From NCBI GenBank assembly GCA_027946355.1, contig JAPEUS010000014.1, forward strand, positions 62,001 to 126,000: a stretch of 64,000 nt of DNA. The letters are read 5' to 3'. Source of the stretch: Collariella sp. IMI 366227 (lineage: Eukaryota; Ascomycota; Sordariomycetes; Sordariales; Chaetomiaceae). This document shows positions 54,989-64,000 of this stretch, one piece after another. A program made the position numbers and the translations under genes. Below the pieces are notes generated by a model that saw nothing but the letters and a program-made list of their open reading frames with translations, ran no database searches and was not told the origin of the DNA. The stretch's first letter is position 1, and each line of letters starts with the position of its first letter.

Positions 54989-56642
54989 TCACTCCAACTC
55001 CCGATCCCTCTGCAGCCCCTCCCTCACCAAACTACTTTGCAAAACCGTTTCCCAGTCGTGTACCTCAACCGTGTTCTGCAGATTCTGCATCACCACATCG
55101 CGCCCCCGCTTCCACACCTCCCTCTCATACTTGCCCACAGCCTTCGCCAACTCCTCTTGCGTGTGCGCCTGCATTGCCCGTATATGCGTCTGCAGCTCGG
55201 CGACGTCGGCGATGGCATTGCCTAGGCCTTGGCCACGGTCTACAGCACATCGGTCAGCACTTAAACCATCAGAGTTTCGACAGGGGCAAAGGGGGAGGAA
55301 GGGGAGTTGAGGAAGGGGGTTGAACTCACGGAACGTCTGCACATGCGCCGCATCCCCGGCCAGCGACACCCGTCCTCCCCTGCTATCCCACTCCTTCGTT
55401 GGCCAGTACCCCAAGCTGCTACTATACCCTATTGCCAAATGTCAGTCATCCGACCCCACATCCAGCTATCCCTGAAGTTCAAGAAATGAAATCCCTATTT
55501 TGAGGGCAACATAACTCCCGAGACAACTCCCAGAAAGGTGCAAAATTAAAAAGCAAAGATAAGGAGACAGCAAGAATCATTACTCACAAGTCTTGGTCCC
55601 CGGCTTAATATCCCGATACACCTTATCAAAAGGGTACACCAATTCCCCCGTCAATTCCCTCACCCTCTCCAACAACAACCCAGAATCTTCCGCCAACTTC
55701 CCCGTCTCCTCCCCCTCCTTAGGCTTCCATGACAGAACCAACATCCAAACCCACTCCCCCGGATCCTCACTCTCACAATCATGCAACGAGATAAAGTTAA
55801 ACATGCCCGAGGGGTCGAGCGTGATGTAAAACTGCCGATGCAGGCTCCGCACAGCGCGGGCGGTGGCAGGGAAGAGAGTGGTGAGGGTTGCAAACGAGGA
55901 GATTGGATGGTGTTGAAGGGCGGCGGAGGAGGGGTCGGATTGGAAGAGGAACGAGCGGGTGATGCTGTGGGCGCCGTCTGCGCCGATGAGGAGAGTTCCG
56001 GTGGAGGTGGTGGCGTCGGTAAAGTGGGCTGTGACTTTCGCAGAGTCGGGAGATAGGGTAACGGAGGTGAGCTTCTTGCTGTACTGTTTGGGCGTTTTTA
56101 GTATTGGAGGTGTGGAGTGGTGGGAATGGAAGGGGAGGGGATGCTCACCCGCACGTCGAGTCCTGTTCTGATGAGGTTTAGCCAGGCTCTCCTCTTCAAG
56201 CGGATGGCGTGCGGCGCAGGGAGATCCTTGAGGAGTTCCCCTGTGGCGCCGTTGTAGACTGGGAGAACGGATTCCTCATGGCGTCGGTAAGCTGGGTCTG
56301 TTTGGACAGTGTTGACGAGGGCGTTCAGTTCCGGCGTCAAGCACTCCTCGATGCGGGTTTGTGCCCAATAAATGCCGAGATTCCAGTCTCGCGGTCGGGA
56401 AGTGAGGCTCTCGGCTTGCTCAAAGATTGTCACCGATATTCCGGCCTGAGAATGGATCAGTCAGCATCCGTTGGAACAGAGGAGAGCAACGGCACACCTT
56501 TTTGAATACCTGCCCTAGAAGCAAACCAGCCGAACCTGATCAATGTTCAGAAAGTTTCCGAGGGTGATGATGAGATGGAAAGCTTGTTACCAGCACCAAT
56601 GACCAACACTCTCAGCGGCTCTGATTCAGTTGTGTATACCAT
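54989..56642 (-). CDS. FAD-dependent monooxygenase (PHBH/salicylate-hydroxylase type)
   Basis: Flavoprotein that hydroxylates a small, probably aromatic, substrate; the exact substrate cannot be told. Six exons: 56642-56591, 56535-56498, 56445-56149, 56083-55588, 55428-55330, 55239-54989; total 1,233 nt, 410 residues, all phases consistent. Nucleotide-binding motif VLVIGAGSAGLLLGQ, split by the first intron; the acidic end of beta-2 is VTIFEQAE. The second FAD motif is LLIGADGAHS. The third is RVSLAGDAAHVQTFHRGQGL followed by GNAIADVAEL. Single genes of this type occur both in secondary-metabolite clusters and in catabolism; no cluster backbone enzyme lies in this window. Confidence 0.9.
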
Positions 56643-57069
56643 GTTGAACAACCAGGGGACAATGTGAACGTCCAAATGTCAGCCTCGAGTTTTGAGTGCA
56701 GGAGGTTAGTTGACGGGGCAGCCCCTTTTATACCTCCAAGACGAAGCGGCTGGTCGTTCGCTCTCGGAAAGCCATCGGGGGACACAACAGACGACTCCTA
56801 ATTCCATTGGCCAGTGTAGTGGTCACAACATTGAGCATCCGGCGGTGAGTCCCACGGTGGTAGGGTTCCAAGCCCACGAATTGCCGGTGCTTCCCCCCTG
56901 CGTGCTGTGGTGGGTGTGTGACAAGATGGGTGTGAGTTCAGACCAGCAAGAGGCAGGGCGTGGTTTCCGTTTGACAGAGCCCAAATTGAGAAAGTACCAA
57001 GCGAGAGAAAGGGCAGGCAAGTTTCGACCGTGGTGTCAATCACCAGCCTTGCTGACCAAAGGAGACGGA
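56643..57069. other. Intergenic
   Basis: Promoter of the FAD monooxygenase and 3' flank of the F-box gene. Nothing else seen. Confidence 0.4.
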
Positions 57070-58050
57070 TCAGTCCTGTCCCGGCCATGTATGCACCTCC
57101 TTGCAGTGCTTCAGAAACTTCTTTCGCCGGTAAGCCACTATGGACGTGGTTGTTTTTCTCGAATTACTGCACGATTTGCAGTACATGGCCCATTCAGCCT
57201 TGCCCTCCCCAGCAAAATCGAGAGACACAGGCGCCGAGACAAGCGCAACGTGGCTCAGCATCATTCTTGCCAAAGCAAACTTCCACCAGTTCTGGCTTAT
57301 GGCAACACCGCCCGTCCCCAAACTCTCTAGCTCCTGGAGTCTTTCCTCATTGCCGTCAAAGAAGATTTCCAGAACGGCTCGACGATCCAGAACCGGTGTC
57401 CTCTCCTGGAGCGGTTGCGCCGGGCTGAATAGGTATTTCCCCGGCACGGTAAGCACTTGGGGGATCTTTTTGAGGCGTGGGTCATCTGCGGCAGCAACAG
57501 TAATCAAGGCCGGGTCCCCAAGCTTTACGGGACGGTAGATGTGTTTTCGGCTGATGCAGAGGCGGCACAGGCGGTGGCAGGTGATCAAGTAGAGGTAGCC
57601 GGCGAGGCAGCCGCAGGACTCGCAGTTTGGCGGCGAGCGCGCGAGGGTTGCGCAGAGGGTGCGAAGCGAGAAGGAGGTGGCGTTGACGCTGAGAATGGCG
57701 CGGATCATGTTGGGGGTATGGGTGATGAGGACCTGGTACTGGTGGAGGGAGTTGACAAGGGCCATGGCACGGCGGTTCACGCGGCGGAAGGTGGTGAGTG
57801 AGGGGATGTCGAGTTTGACGAGGATCAAGTGAATGAGTTCCAACGGCAACCAGTGCTCGAGGACGCCGGCTGGGGCTTGGAGCGTTGTTCCTGAAGGGCG
57901 GGTGAAGTGGCGGCCGTTATCGAGGGGGCATTGTGCTCTCAGGTCGAGGTCGTCCAGAGTTCCGCAGACCGAGACATCATAAGGCGATGAACGGGCATGT
58001 TGGGAAATGATTTCGTCGTCGCGTAAATTGCGTTCAGTGGGCGTCGTCAT
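57070..58050 (-). CDS. F-box protein with Cys-rich segment
   Basis: Probable substrate receptor of an SCF ubiquitin ligase. Single exon; ATG 58050 (MTTPTERNLRDDEIISQ) is preferred because upstream in-frame codons to 58173 are low-complexity, though 58173 is possible. 326 residues. The F-box is around residues 65-105 (LPLELIHLILVKLDIPSLTT, FRRVNRRAMALV). A cysteine-rich stretch CESCGCLAGYLYLITCHRLC may bind zinc. A late CKSCSNSRK...CKEVH pair may form another finger. No WD or LRR repeats. Similar F-box proteins are numerous in Sordariales and mostly uncharacterised. Confidence 0.8.
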   Translation of the reverse strand: MTTPTERNLRDDEIISQHARSSPYDVSVCGTLDDLDLRAQCPLDNGRHFTRPSGTTLQAPAGVLEHWLPLELIHLILVKLDIPSLTTFRRVNRRAMALVNSLHQYQVLITHTPNMIRAILSVNATSFSLRTLCATLARSPPNCESCGCLAGYLYLITCHRLCRLCISRKHIYRPVKLGDPALITVAAADDPRLKKIPQVLTVPGKYLFSPAQPLQERTPVLDRRAVLEIFFDGNEERLQELESLGTGGVAISQNWWKFALARMMLSHVALVSAPVSLDFAGEGKAEWAMYCKSCSNSRKTTTSIVAYRRKKFLKHCKEVHTWPGQD

Positions 58051-58543
58051 AGTTGGAAGTTTTAGGCAAGCGGCAATGTCGCTGGATGAAAGTGGTAAAG
58101 TCGGTGTTGGTGCTGGTGGTCCGTGGATGAGGACGGAGGAAAGAGGTGTTGCGGCTTTGGGTTTAAGCTGCAATGATCACGAATCAAGGCCAAGAAAGTG
58201 GGGTACAAACGGGCAGATTGTGGCTTTGGCATGGTTTTGGCATTGCTTGGCATACCTTTTTTTCTTTTTTTTCCTTTTTTTGTCTTCGATGACCTTTTGT
58301 CCTCAATCAACAACATCCACAACACCTGAACAACCCTTTGAGTTCCATCCTGGTGGTGAGATTTGGTGCTGAATCTATTGCTTCATTCCCCGCGCAGTGG
58401 TTCAACACAACTGCCTGGGTGTGCTCGAATGGGGTCAGATCCTCAAACAAGGGTTGATTTAAATCAATGGGGTATAATTAAACTGTTAAGTTATCCTCGC
58501 TTTCATCAACGCATTCCCGTTCCTTTTCATCCCCATCAGTATC
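58051..58543. other. Intergenic, F-box promoter / Dabb 3' flank
   Basis: No gene. T-rich tract at 58256-58285 on the promoter side. Confidence 0.4.
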
Positions 58544-58966
58544 TCAGAAGTCAATGTCATAAAATAGTGAGCTGTCCTCGTCCATCACCTGCCGGTAGAT
58601 CTCAATGACCCTTAGATTCTGTTAGTCACCCAAATTCTTTCCAGAAAAAAAATACATAAAAAAGGAATGCTTACTCGAGATGACCAGGGTGTGTGGCAAA
58701 GCCGTCAAGGCTTTCTGCGTTCTCAAACAACACAACCGAACCAAGATCGTACCCCTTGGGCGCAGCGGACGCAACCTGCATTGGCGGGCCGATCCGAAGG
58801 TCCAGAACACCTAAAACATTATATCCCATCAGTACAGTACATCGAACGAAATTGAGCAGGCCATGCGGACATTACTTACCTGGCACGCAATCCTTCATCC
58901 CCAGGGCCAACAGCCGCCACTTCTCGACGAGCGCTGGGTCAGCATTCTGCTTGAGCTTAAAAAGCG
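58544..58966 (-). CDS. Stress-responsive A/B barrel (Dabb) domain protein, 5' exon not found
   Basis: Small dimeric alpha+beta barrel protein; Dabb proteins include stress-induced and polyketide-cyclising members. Coding exons 58966-58880, 58810-58675 and 58610-58544, with introns of 69 and 64 nt in consistent phase. Residues read ALFKLKQNADPALVEKWRLL, ALGMKDCVPGVLDLRIGPPM, KGYDLGSVVLFENAESLDGF, ATHPGHLEVIEIYRQV and end SLFYDIDF. About ten N-terminal residues, expected to include the start and first beta strand, come from an upstream exon. The intron end CTAAC...TTTATAG at about 58967-58990 is clear, but no convincing donor and ATG were found. Confidence 0.75.
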
Positions 58967-58969
58967 CTA

Positions 58970-60833
58970 TAAAAACGTGTTAGTGGGACGGGCATGGTTT
59001 TGAAGAAGGTAAAGTTTCAGATGGTGATGATGACAGGGAGAAGCTTGGGTCCTTAGAAAAGGGGTTCTTCTTCCGCCTTTAATTCTCCCAAACGACAAGG
59101 CATCGTGAACTTCACCTCGGAAAAAGATTTACAAGTTCATTTGTCTCCACCGCTCAGCTAGCCACTATTGAAGAGCCTAGGCTCAGTTGGTGGGCTGGAA
59201 TGGAGTATGGAGTCTTCAATAGAGCTTAGTGATTACTGCGGAGACAAGGAAGCCACCCGAGCCGGAGAGGCCGAGAGTAAAAGATTTAAGACGCAGGCTC
59301 TGGTTCGCTCTCTAGCCCAGGTTTTTCCTGGTTGGAGAAGCTCAGGTCCAATGACCTTTGCGGGGACATAATGTTTTCAGCTCCGGAGAACCCTTTAGGT
59401 TCCAAGCCGTCTGGTTGAAAAATAACCTGATTCGATTGAACGTGATTGCCAAGCTGCAGTTCCTCAGCTTTCAGCTGTCTTGAGACTAAGGAAAGAAAGC
59501 CAATTCCGGATTAGTACCACCCACAACGAAATTCCGAATAAACCATGGATGAAGGGGACAGCTTAGGCTGCAAAGAACGAGTAAGACTGAGTTGACTTAA
59601 TTACCCTCCAGACATGCAGTTCATTTTTCAAATCCAGCGAGAAGCTTCGGCTTTCCGTAGTCAAGTTGAATCACAAGTTCCTGAGCCACAAACTCTCAAC
59701 AAAACCAAAAGTCCACCTCGATTCAGCACCACACGCAATTCGTGGGGGAGGGCCAACAGTTAGCCTCAAGATTCCATAACGTTACCGGTAGCCTTGAAAT
59801 TGCAACCCAACGTTCAACTCGCCCCTAAAATCTAGCTTGAAAGCAACAAATTGGTTTAGGTTAACCTTGCCTATGCTGTATTGGAGTTTGCCGATGCGGG
59901 TAACTTTGCCTCCGTCGTCACGATAACTTTGAAAGTTTCACAACTGAAGGTAGAGAATAGCAGAGAGAGATATAAAAAGTTTGCTCAATCCTTTGGCCCT
60001 CAAAAGACAGAAGCGCACAACTCGTGTAACTGGGAATTGTTGAGTCACTGCTGGATGTTGGCTGCCAGGTTTGGGTCGCCACCCCTTTATTCGAGTAGGA
60101 TGTCGTCACACTTTTTCAACGGAAGGAAATGGGGAAGCACGTACTTGATAAGACACCACTTTTGAGTTAAACATTATACATGTGTCGATAGGTTATAATA
60201 CTACAGGCTCAACATGGTGAATGCGGGTATGCGTCTCAGTGGTTGGGGCCGCTGCCTCATAGCGCTAGAAATTCATAGTCAGACGTTTCATGGCCAAGGT
60301 TCAAGGGACTGAAGCTTCAGGATAGTAACCACATGCCTAGCCATGGCATACAAACTTAATTAGAAATCCACGGCGCGGCGTCTAGCTTGTGTAGTGGTGG
60401 TGTAGAAAAACAAGGACAAGACGAAGGACAAGGGGAACCGGAAAAGGGGTTGCCAAGCTCGTTCCTTGGCACTCGCAACGTACATCTCCTTTAGGTTTAT
60501 TGTGTTGCTGAAGGTCTCGCGCCGGTTCTCCGGACTTTCTTCCGCTCCCCACCGAAATTTTGCTGCGTCCGGGGGCGGTCTCCGATAATTGGCGGCCGGA
60601 TCCGGCGACCGGACGACGACGCTCCGAGCCTCGGTGCCACCCCGGCCCACCCCCGAAGGCATGGCCCGGGATGTTACGCCGTCGATGAGGGGATAGCATG
60701 GCCCAAGCTGCTCCGTGTTGAGATAACCTCCAAGCTTCTACAAGGTCTTTTCGTTGCGCCCCCTTTCAACGATTCATGCCTCTTTCCCCATCTCCGCCCC
60801 TCTCCACACATTGCCCCTTTCTCCATTCCCAAA
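58970..60833. other. Intergenic
   Basis: About 1.9 kb without supported coding sequence; somewhat AT-richer in the middle (59.1-60.3 kb). The right end must carry the promoter of the esterase at 60834. Confidence 0.4.
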
Positions 60834-62131
60834 ATGAAACTCCCAACTCTCCTCTCCCTCTCCCTCCCCACTCTCACCGCGGCGGCCACCCTCACCCCCA
60901 TCACCGTCGACTTCGGCCCCAATCCGCGCAACGTCTCCTTCAACATCTTCGTCCCGGACGTCATCCAGCCCAGCCCGCCCATCCTTGTTAACCCGCACTG
61001 GTGCCATGGCACAGCCCAGGCTGCCTTCGCCGGCTCGCAGTGGGCAACCCTCGCCTCCAAGCATGGCTTCATCGTCATCTACCCTGGCAGCCCCAACGCG
61101 GCGGACCAGTGCTGGGATGTTTCAAGCAAGGAAACTCTCACTCACGACGGGGGTGGTGATAGTTTGGGCATCGTGAGCATGGTGCGCTGGACACTGGAGA
61201 AGTACAACGCTGATAAGAAGCGTGTCTTTGTCACCGGCGTGTCGTCCGGCGGCATGATGACCCAGGTGCTGCTCGGGAGCTACCCGGATGTGTTTGCCGC
61301 TGGTGCTGCATTTGCAGGTGTGCCTTTTGGGTGCTTTGCGCCTGAGGGGGACAATGCCGGGCAGTATGGGTACTGGAATGCGGAGTGTGCAACGGGGAAA
61401 GTTATGAATACTGCGCAGAAGTGGGTGGATACCGTCAAGGGGGCGTATCCGGATTATGATGGGTGGCGCCCGAAGGTTCAGCTCTTCCACGGCACAAAGG
61501 ACGACGTTGTGTTCTACCAGAACCATATTGAGGGCGTCAAGATGTGGACGAACGTGTTGGGGCTGAGCGAGACTCCTGCGAGCGTGGTGCAGAACACGCC
61601 CCTGAGCGGGTGGACCAAGAGCGTTTATGGCGCGAACGGGTGGCTTGAAGCATACAGTGCTGAGGGCGTACCACATAATATCCAGGTCCAAGAAAACACG
61701 GTGATGGATGTCTTCCAGCTGGACTGCACCAGCAACTGCTTCTCCTGGGGACAGACTGGCTCGAGCCAGTCGAGCACCACCACGAAATGGTCTTCCACTT
61801 TCTCGACTGTCACCTCAACAAGCATCTCGACTAGCACTACGATTCCTGCGACGACCACCCAGGCGGCTTGCACAACAAAGCCTTCCGCTACAAACGGGGT
61901 GCCCCTCTGGGCGCAGTGGTGAGCCGGGACGCCCCTCTTCCCTTATTAGTCACTGAAAGTTTATCCAGCGGTGGTGTCGGGTACATCGGCCCTGCATTTT
62001 GCCGTGAGGGCAGCACCTGCACCATGTACAATCCGTGGTACGGTCAGGTACATTCCCTCATGCATACATCCTTCCAAGTCCGAGACTAACGGGTGTCCCA
62101 GTGTGTGCCAGCTCCCATAACTGCCTGCTAA
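60834..62131 (+). CDS. Secreted CE1 esterase with C-terminal CBM1 (feruloyl/acetylxylan esterase)
   Basis: Extracellular plant-cell-wall esterase. Exons 60834-61918, 61969-62047 and 62102-62131 (introns of 50 and 54 nt), 397 residues, intact. Signal peptide MKLPTLLSLSLPTLTAAA. The catalytic domain has PHWCHGTAQAAFAGSQWATL, GFIVIYPGSPNAADQCWDVS, GGGDSLGIVSMVRWT, the nucleophile elbow GVSSGG, HGTKDD (acid residue region) and GVPHNIQVQE (catalytic His). A Ser/Thr linker of about 45 residues leads to CBM1 (WAQCGGVGYIGPAFCREGST, CTMYNPWYGQCVPAPITAC). The CBM1 is encoded almost entirely by the small second exon, and its last Cys begins exon 3. The first in-frame stop at 61922 is intronic, so an unspliced reading would lose the CBM1. 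Confidence 0.92.
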
Positions 62132-62507
62132 AAGTGATTGGTGAGCTGGTTCTGGCAATTTAAAAAACACCGGAAAAAAGTGTAAACTTGGGAGCCGTGT
62201 GACAGCCCTATAGTGAGAGGCAAGTTTTGAATCTGCGAGGGCATTCGTGGAGGTTCCTCGGAGGGATGGAGAATGTATAAACGACTATTATTGCTATTAA
62301 CGTTACTCAATAACGAAACCAATGATACAGAACTCATTAACCCCTAACAATGTCCTATGTTTTTCGGAACCTTTCCTAGCTTCAAAGCCCTGGTTAAGGA
62401 CATTCCCCAAGGAAATCCCTCAAGCATCTCCCGAGTCAACGTACCGCACCACACCCCTTCGTCCATCATTTTCAAGACATCCCGTCAAGTACCGCTTCTC
62501 ATCGTCC
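62132..62507. other. Convergent intergenic
   Basis: 3' flanks of the esterase and of the Met/Gly-rich gene; nothing coding recognised. Confidence 0.4.
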
Positions 62508-63438
62508 TCACCACCTACCGCCATATCCGATACCCGGTCCCCAACCATAACCATATGGCACGCCCCAACCACCATAATAACCAAGGGGATACCCCCATCC
62601 CTTTACGTTGTAACCCGCACCGCCGGGACCAACACCAACACCCCCACCCGCGCCACCGGGACCACCATCACCAACGCCACCGCCGCCAACACCACCACCA
62701 CCCACCTGCCTCTTCGCATTATCACCAGCATCAGTTCCAGTCTTCACCCTCGGAATGCCACCGCCCACACCGCCGTAGCCACCATATCCACCATAACCAC
62801 CGCCAACACCGCCATAGCCGCCACCTACACCACCAAAACCACCACCCACCTGCCTCTTCTTCTTCCCAATACCATCAAAAATGCCATCATCATCATCAGT
62901 ATCAGTGTCATCACCACCAGCCTCCCCATCCCCTGACGACGGGGATCCCACCCCACCAACACCTCCACCACCTACACCACCACCTCCTACACCATCTACA
63001 CCACCACCATCTACACCACCACCACCAATCTGTCTCTTCCCAAAGTCCCCACCATCATCATCACCGCCATCATCCCTCTTAATAATCCCCATCATCCCCG
63101 GCATCATGCCCATACCGCCCATCAAGCCTGGCATCATTCCCAAGCCCCCATCATACCGGGCATCATGCCAAAACCCCCATCATGCCCGGCATGAGGCCCG
63201 GCATTAGACCTGGCATCATGGGGGCCTCATGAGGTAGGCGGCCTGGGGTCCAAATTGCTGGTCGTTGCCATCGCCGCCGCCGTTGTCGGTGTTGGGAGGG
63301 TGGTTTTGATTTTGTTGGGATTGGGAGGGTTATCGTCGCGGGCGTGATGGGGGTGGGGGAGGAACCACGTCGGTGGGGTTGGGGATAGCGGAGGTGAGGG
63401 CGAGGGAAGGAGGAGGGGAGAAGGGTGATTGGCTTCAT
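62508..63438 (-). CDS. Secreted Met/Gly-rich repeat protein with Kex2-type KR sites
   Basis: Unknown family. Start ATG 63438 (MKPITLL...), a hydrophobic secretion signal (about SLALTSAIPNPTDV) reached after small C-run indels, then an Asn/Gln/Asp-rich part (NTDNGGGDGNDQQFGPQAAY). Next is a methionine-rich repeat MMPGxM...GMMPGxMGG (four to five units, 63060-63215), interrupted by two G5 runs where a sixth G would restore the frame. From 63143 the frame is open to 62508. Dibasic sites IIKR-DDGG, FGKR-QIGGGG, KKKR-QVGGGF and NAKR-QVGGGG divide it into three long glycine-rich segments, each starting with Gln. The C-terminus is Tyr/Gly/Trp-rich (PLGYYGGWGVPYGYGWGPG). Kex2 would cleave after KR, giving several Gly-rich peptides with N-terminal Gln that can cyclise to pyroglutamate. 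Cell-surface or matrix role is a guess. Confidence 0.6.
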
Positions 63439-64000
63439 CGGGGTGTTTTGGATTGTGAGATTTCAATACTTGGTGTTGGTTGAGTTTAAGGAAGGGTTTA
63501 TGACGTTGATTTAGTTGTGGTTTATTGGTGTGTACTAGTGATGAAGAAAAGAGAGCGAGCTAGGAACTGCTGTCAGGGGAGCTACGGTTACTTAACTTCG
63601 AGGAGCTGAGCTGTCCCACTGTTTAAGCTGGAGCTATGGCTGAGGGGGAGGCCGGGATGGTCCGCTTATATTTCGCGTCATGAGCGTCGGAGAAGGGAGG
63701 AAAAGCTTTCTTCTTCCTTCTGCGGCTGCCGTCGGTTAGGGATTTGTGGTCTGATCTGGTGATCGCGGCTGAAGACGTCAACCCCCGTGGCTTGGATGGC
63801 GAGGCAATTAGAACATGTTTGCGTAGCGTTGATGATGCCGAACGTGTAAAAGTCGCCCCTTTGTGTCTCCGAGGCACTGGAAAGCACACTTCTTGAGTCT
63901 TATCCAGTGAGGAGTAGCAGAAATATGGGTCTTTCGGGCCGTTAGGTCCTCGGAATGCGAGAAGGTACACGAGGATGGAAGGAGCTAGGTTTCTCGAGGT
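63439..64000. other. Window end, no gene recognised
   Basis: Likely 5' flank of the Met/Gly-rich gene. A minus-strand frame at 63623-63970 is open but basic and low in information; not called. Confidence 0.4.

Noticed and set aside
56710..57330. 206-codon plus-strand ORF
   Set aside because: Largely antisense to the F-box gene and its 3' flank, without any domain-like pattern.
62322..63207. Plus-strand His/Pro/Thr-rich ORFs (204, 241, 108 codons)
   Set aside because: They are antisense readings of Gly-rich repeats (GGT/ACC); the minus frame has a signal-peptide-like start and ordered KR sites.
1..64000. CRISPR arrays, bacterial operons, Shine-Dalgarno sites, riboswitches
   Set aside because: Genome is eukaryotic with spliced genes; no regularly spaced repeat-spacer structure was seen.

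Overview
The window is nuclear DNA of a filamentous ascomycete, most likely a Sordariomycete of the order Sordariales (a Chaetomium-like fungus is my best guess; genus not proven). The reasons are short GT-AG introns of about 50-90 nt, fungal-type FWD-1, Cdc24 and Mrp10 genes, fungal CBM1 cellulose-binding modules, a fungal NOD-like receptor, Tad-like LINE retrotransposons, and an intron-containing tRNA-Lys. Base composition is GC-rich in genes.

Layout. Positions 1-27.4 kb are mostly conserved genome. They hold vps60 (+), fwd-1 (-, tail to tail with vps60), cdc24 (+), mrp10 (-), a large CDK-site-rich nuclear-looking protein (+), a conserved protein of unknown role (-), tRNA-Lys(CUU), a cysteine-rich single-pass membrane protein (-), a divergent SKP1-like gene (-), and an RGS-domain membrane protein (+). 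Positions 27.5-53 kb are an accessory compartment. They hold three 3' copies of one LINE family (one with a long reverse transcriptase ORF), a second LINE family, a 1.4-kb TIR DNA element with an 8-bp target duplication, a decayed SNF2-type helicase, an NLR N-terminal relic followed by a patatin/NB-ARC/TPR NLR, decayed fragments of two more genes, a secreted CBM1-CE16 esterase, a decayed TPR/SET protein and a small membrane protein. Positions 53.8-62.2 kb hold intact secreted or metabolic genes: a CE1 esterase, an FAD monooxygenase, an F-box protein, a Dabb-domain protein and a CE1-CBM1 feruloyl/acetylxylan esterase. The window ends with a secreted Met/Gly-rich protein carrying several KR (Kex2-type) sites.

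Quality warning. Several conserved single-copy genes (vps60, fwd-1, cdc24, the 12.8-16.8 kb gene) are interrupted by one- or two-base indels, nearly always in homopolymer or CT runs. Exon phases fit only when those indels are removed. I read these as probable consensus errors. In the accessory region some damage looks real: CAG-to-TAG type stops, loss of catalytic motifs, and internal deletions.

How genes relate. The first block serves general cell biology (endosomal sorting, circadian/SCF degradation, Cdc42 polarity, mitochondrial translation, G-protein signalling). The 43.9-62.1 kb region contributes plant cell-wall deacetylation/deferuloylation (CE16 and two CE1 enzymes, two with CBM1). 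The NLR belongs to the fungal self/non-self recognition repertoire and sits, as such genes often do, among transposons.
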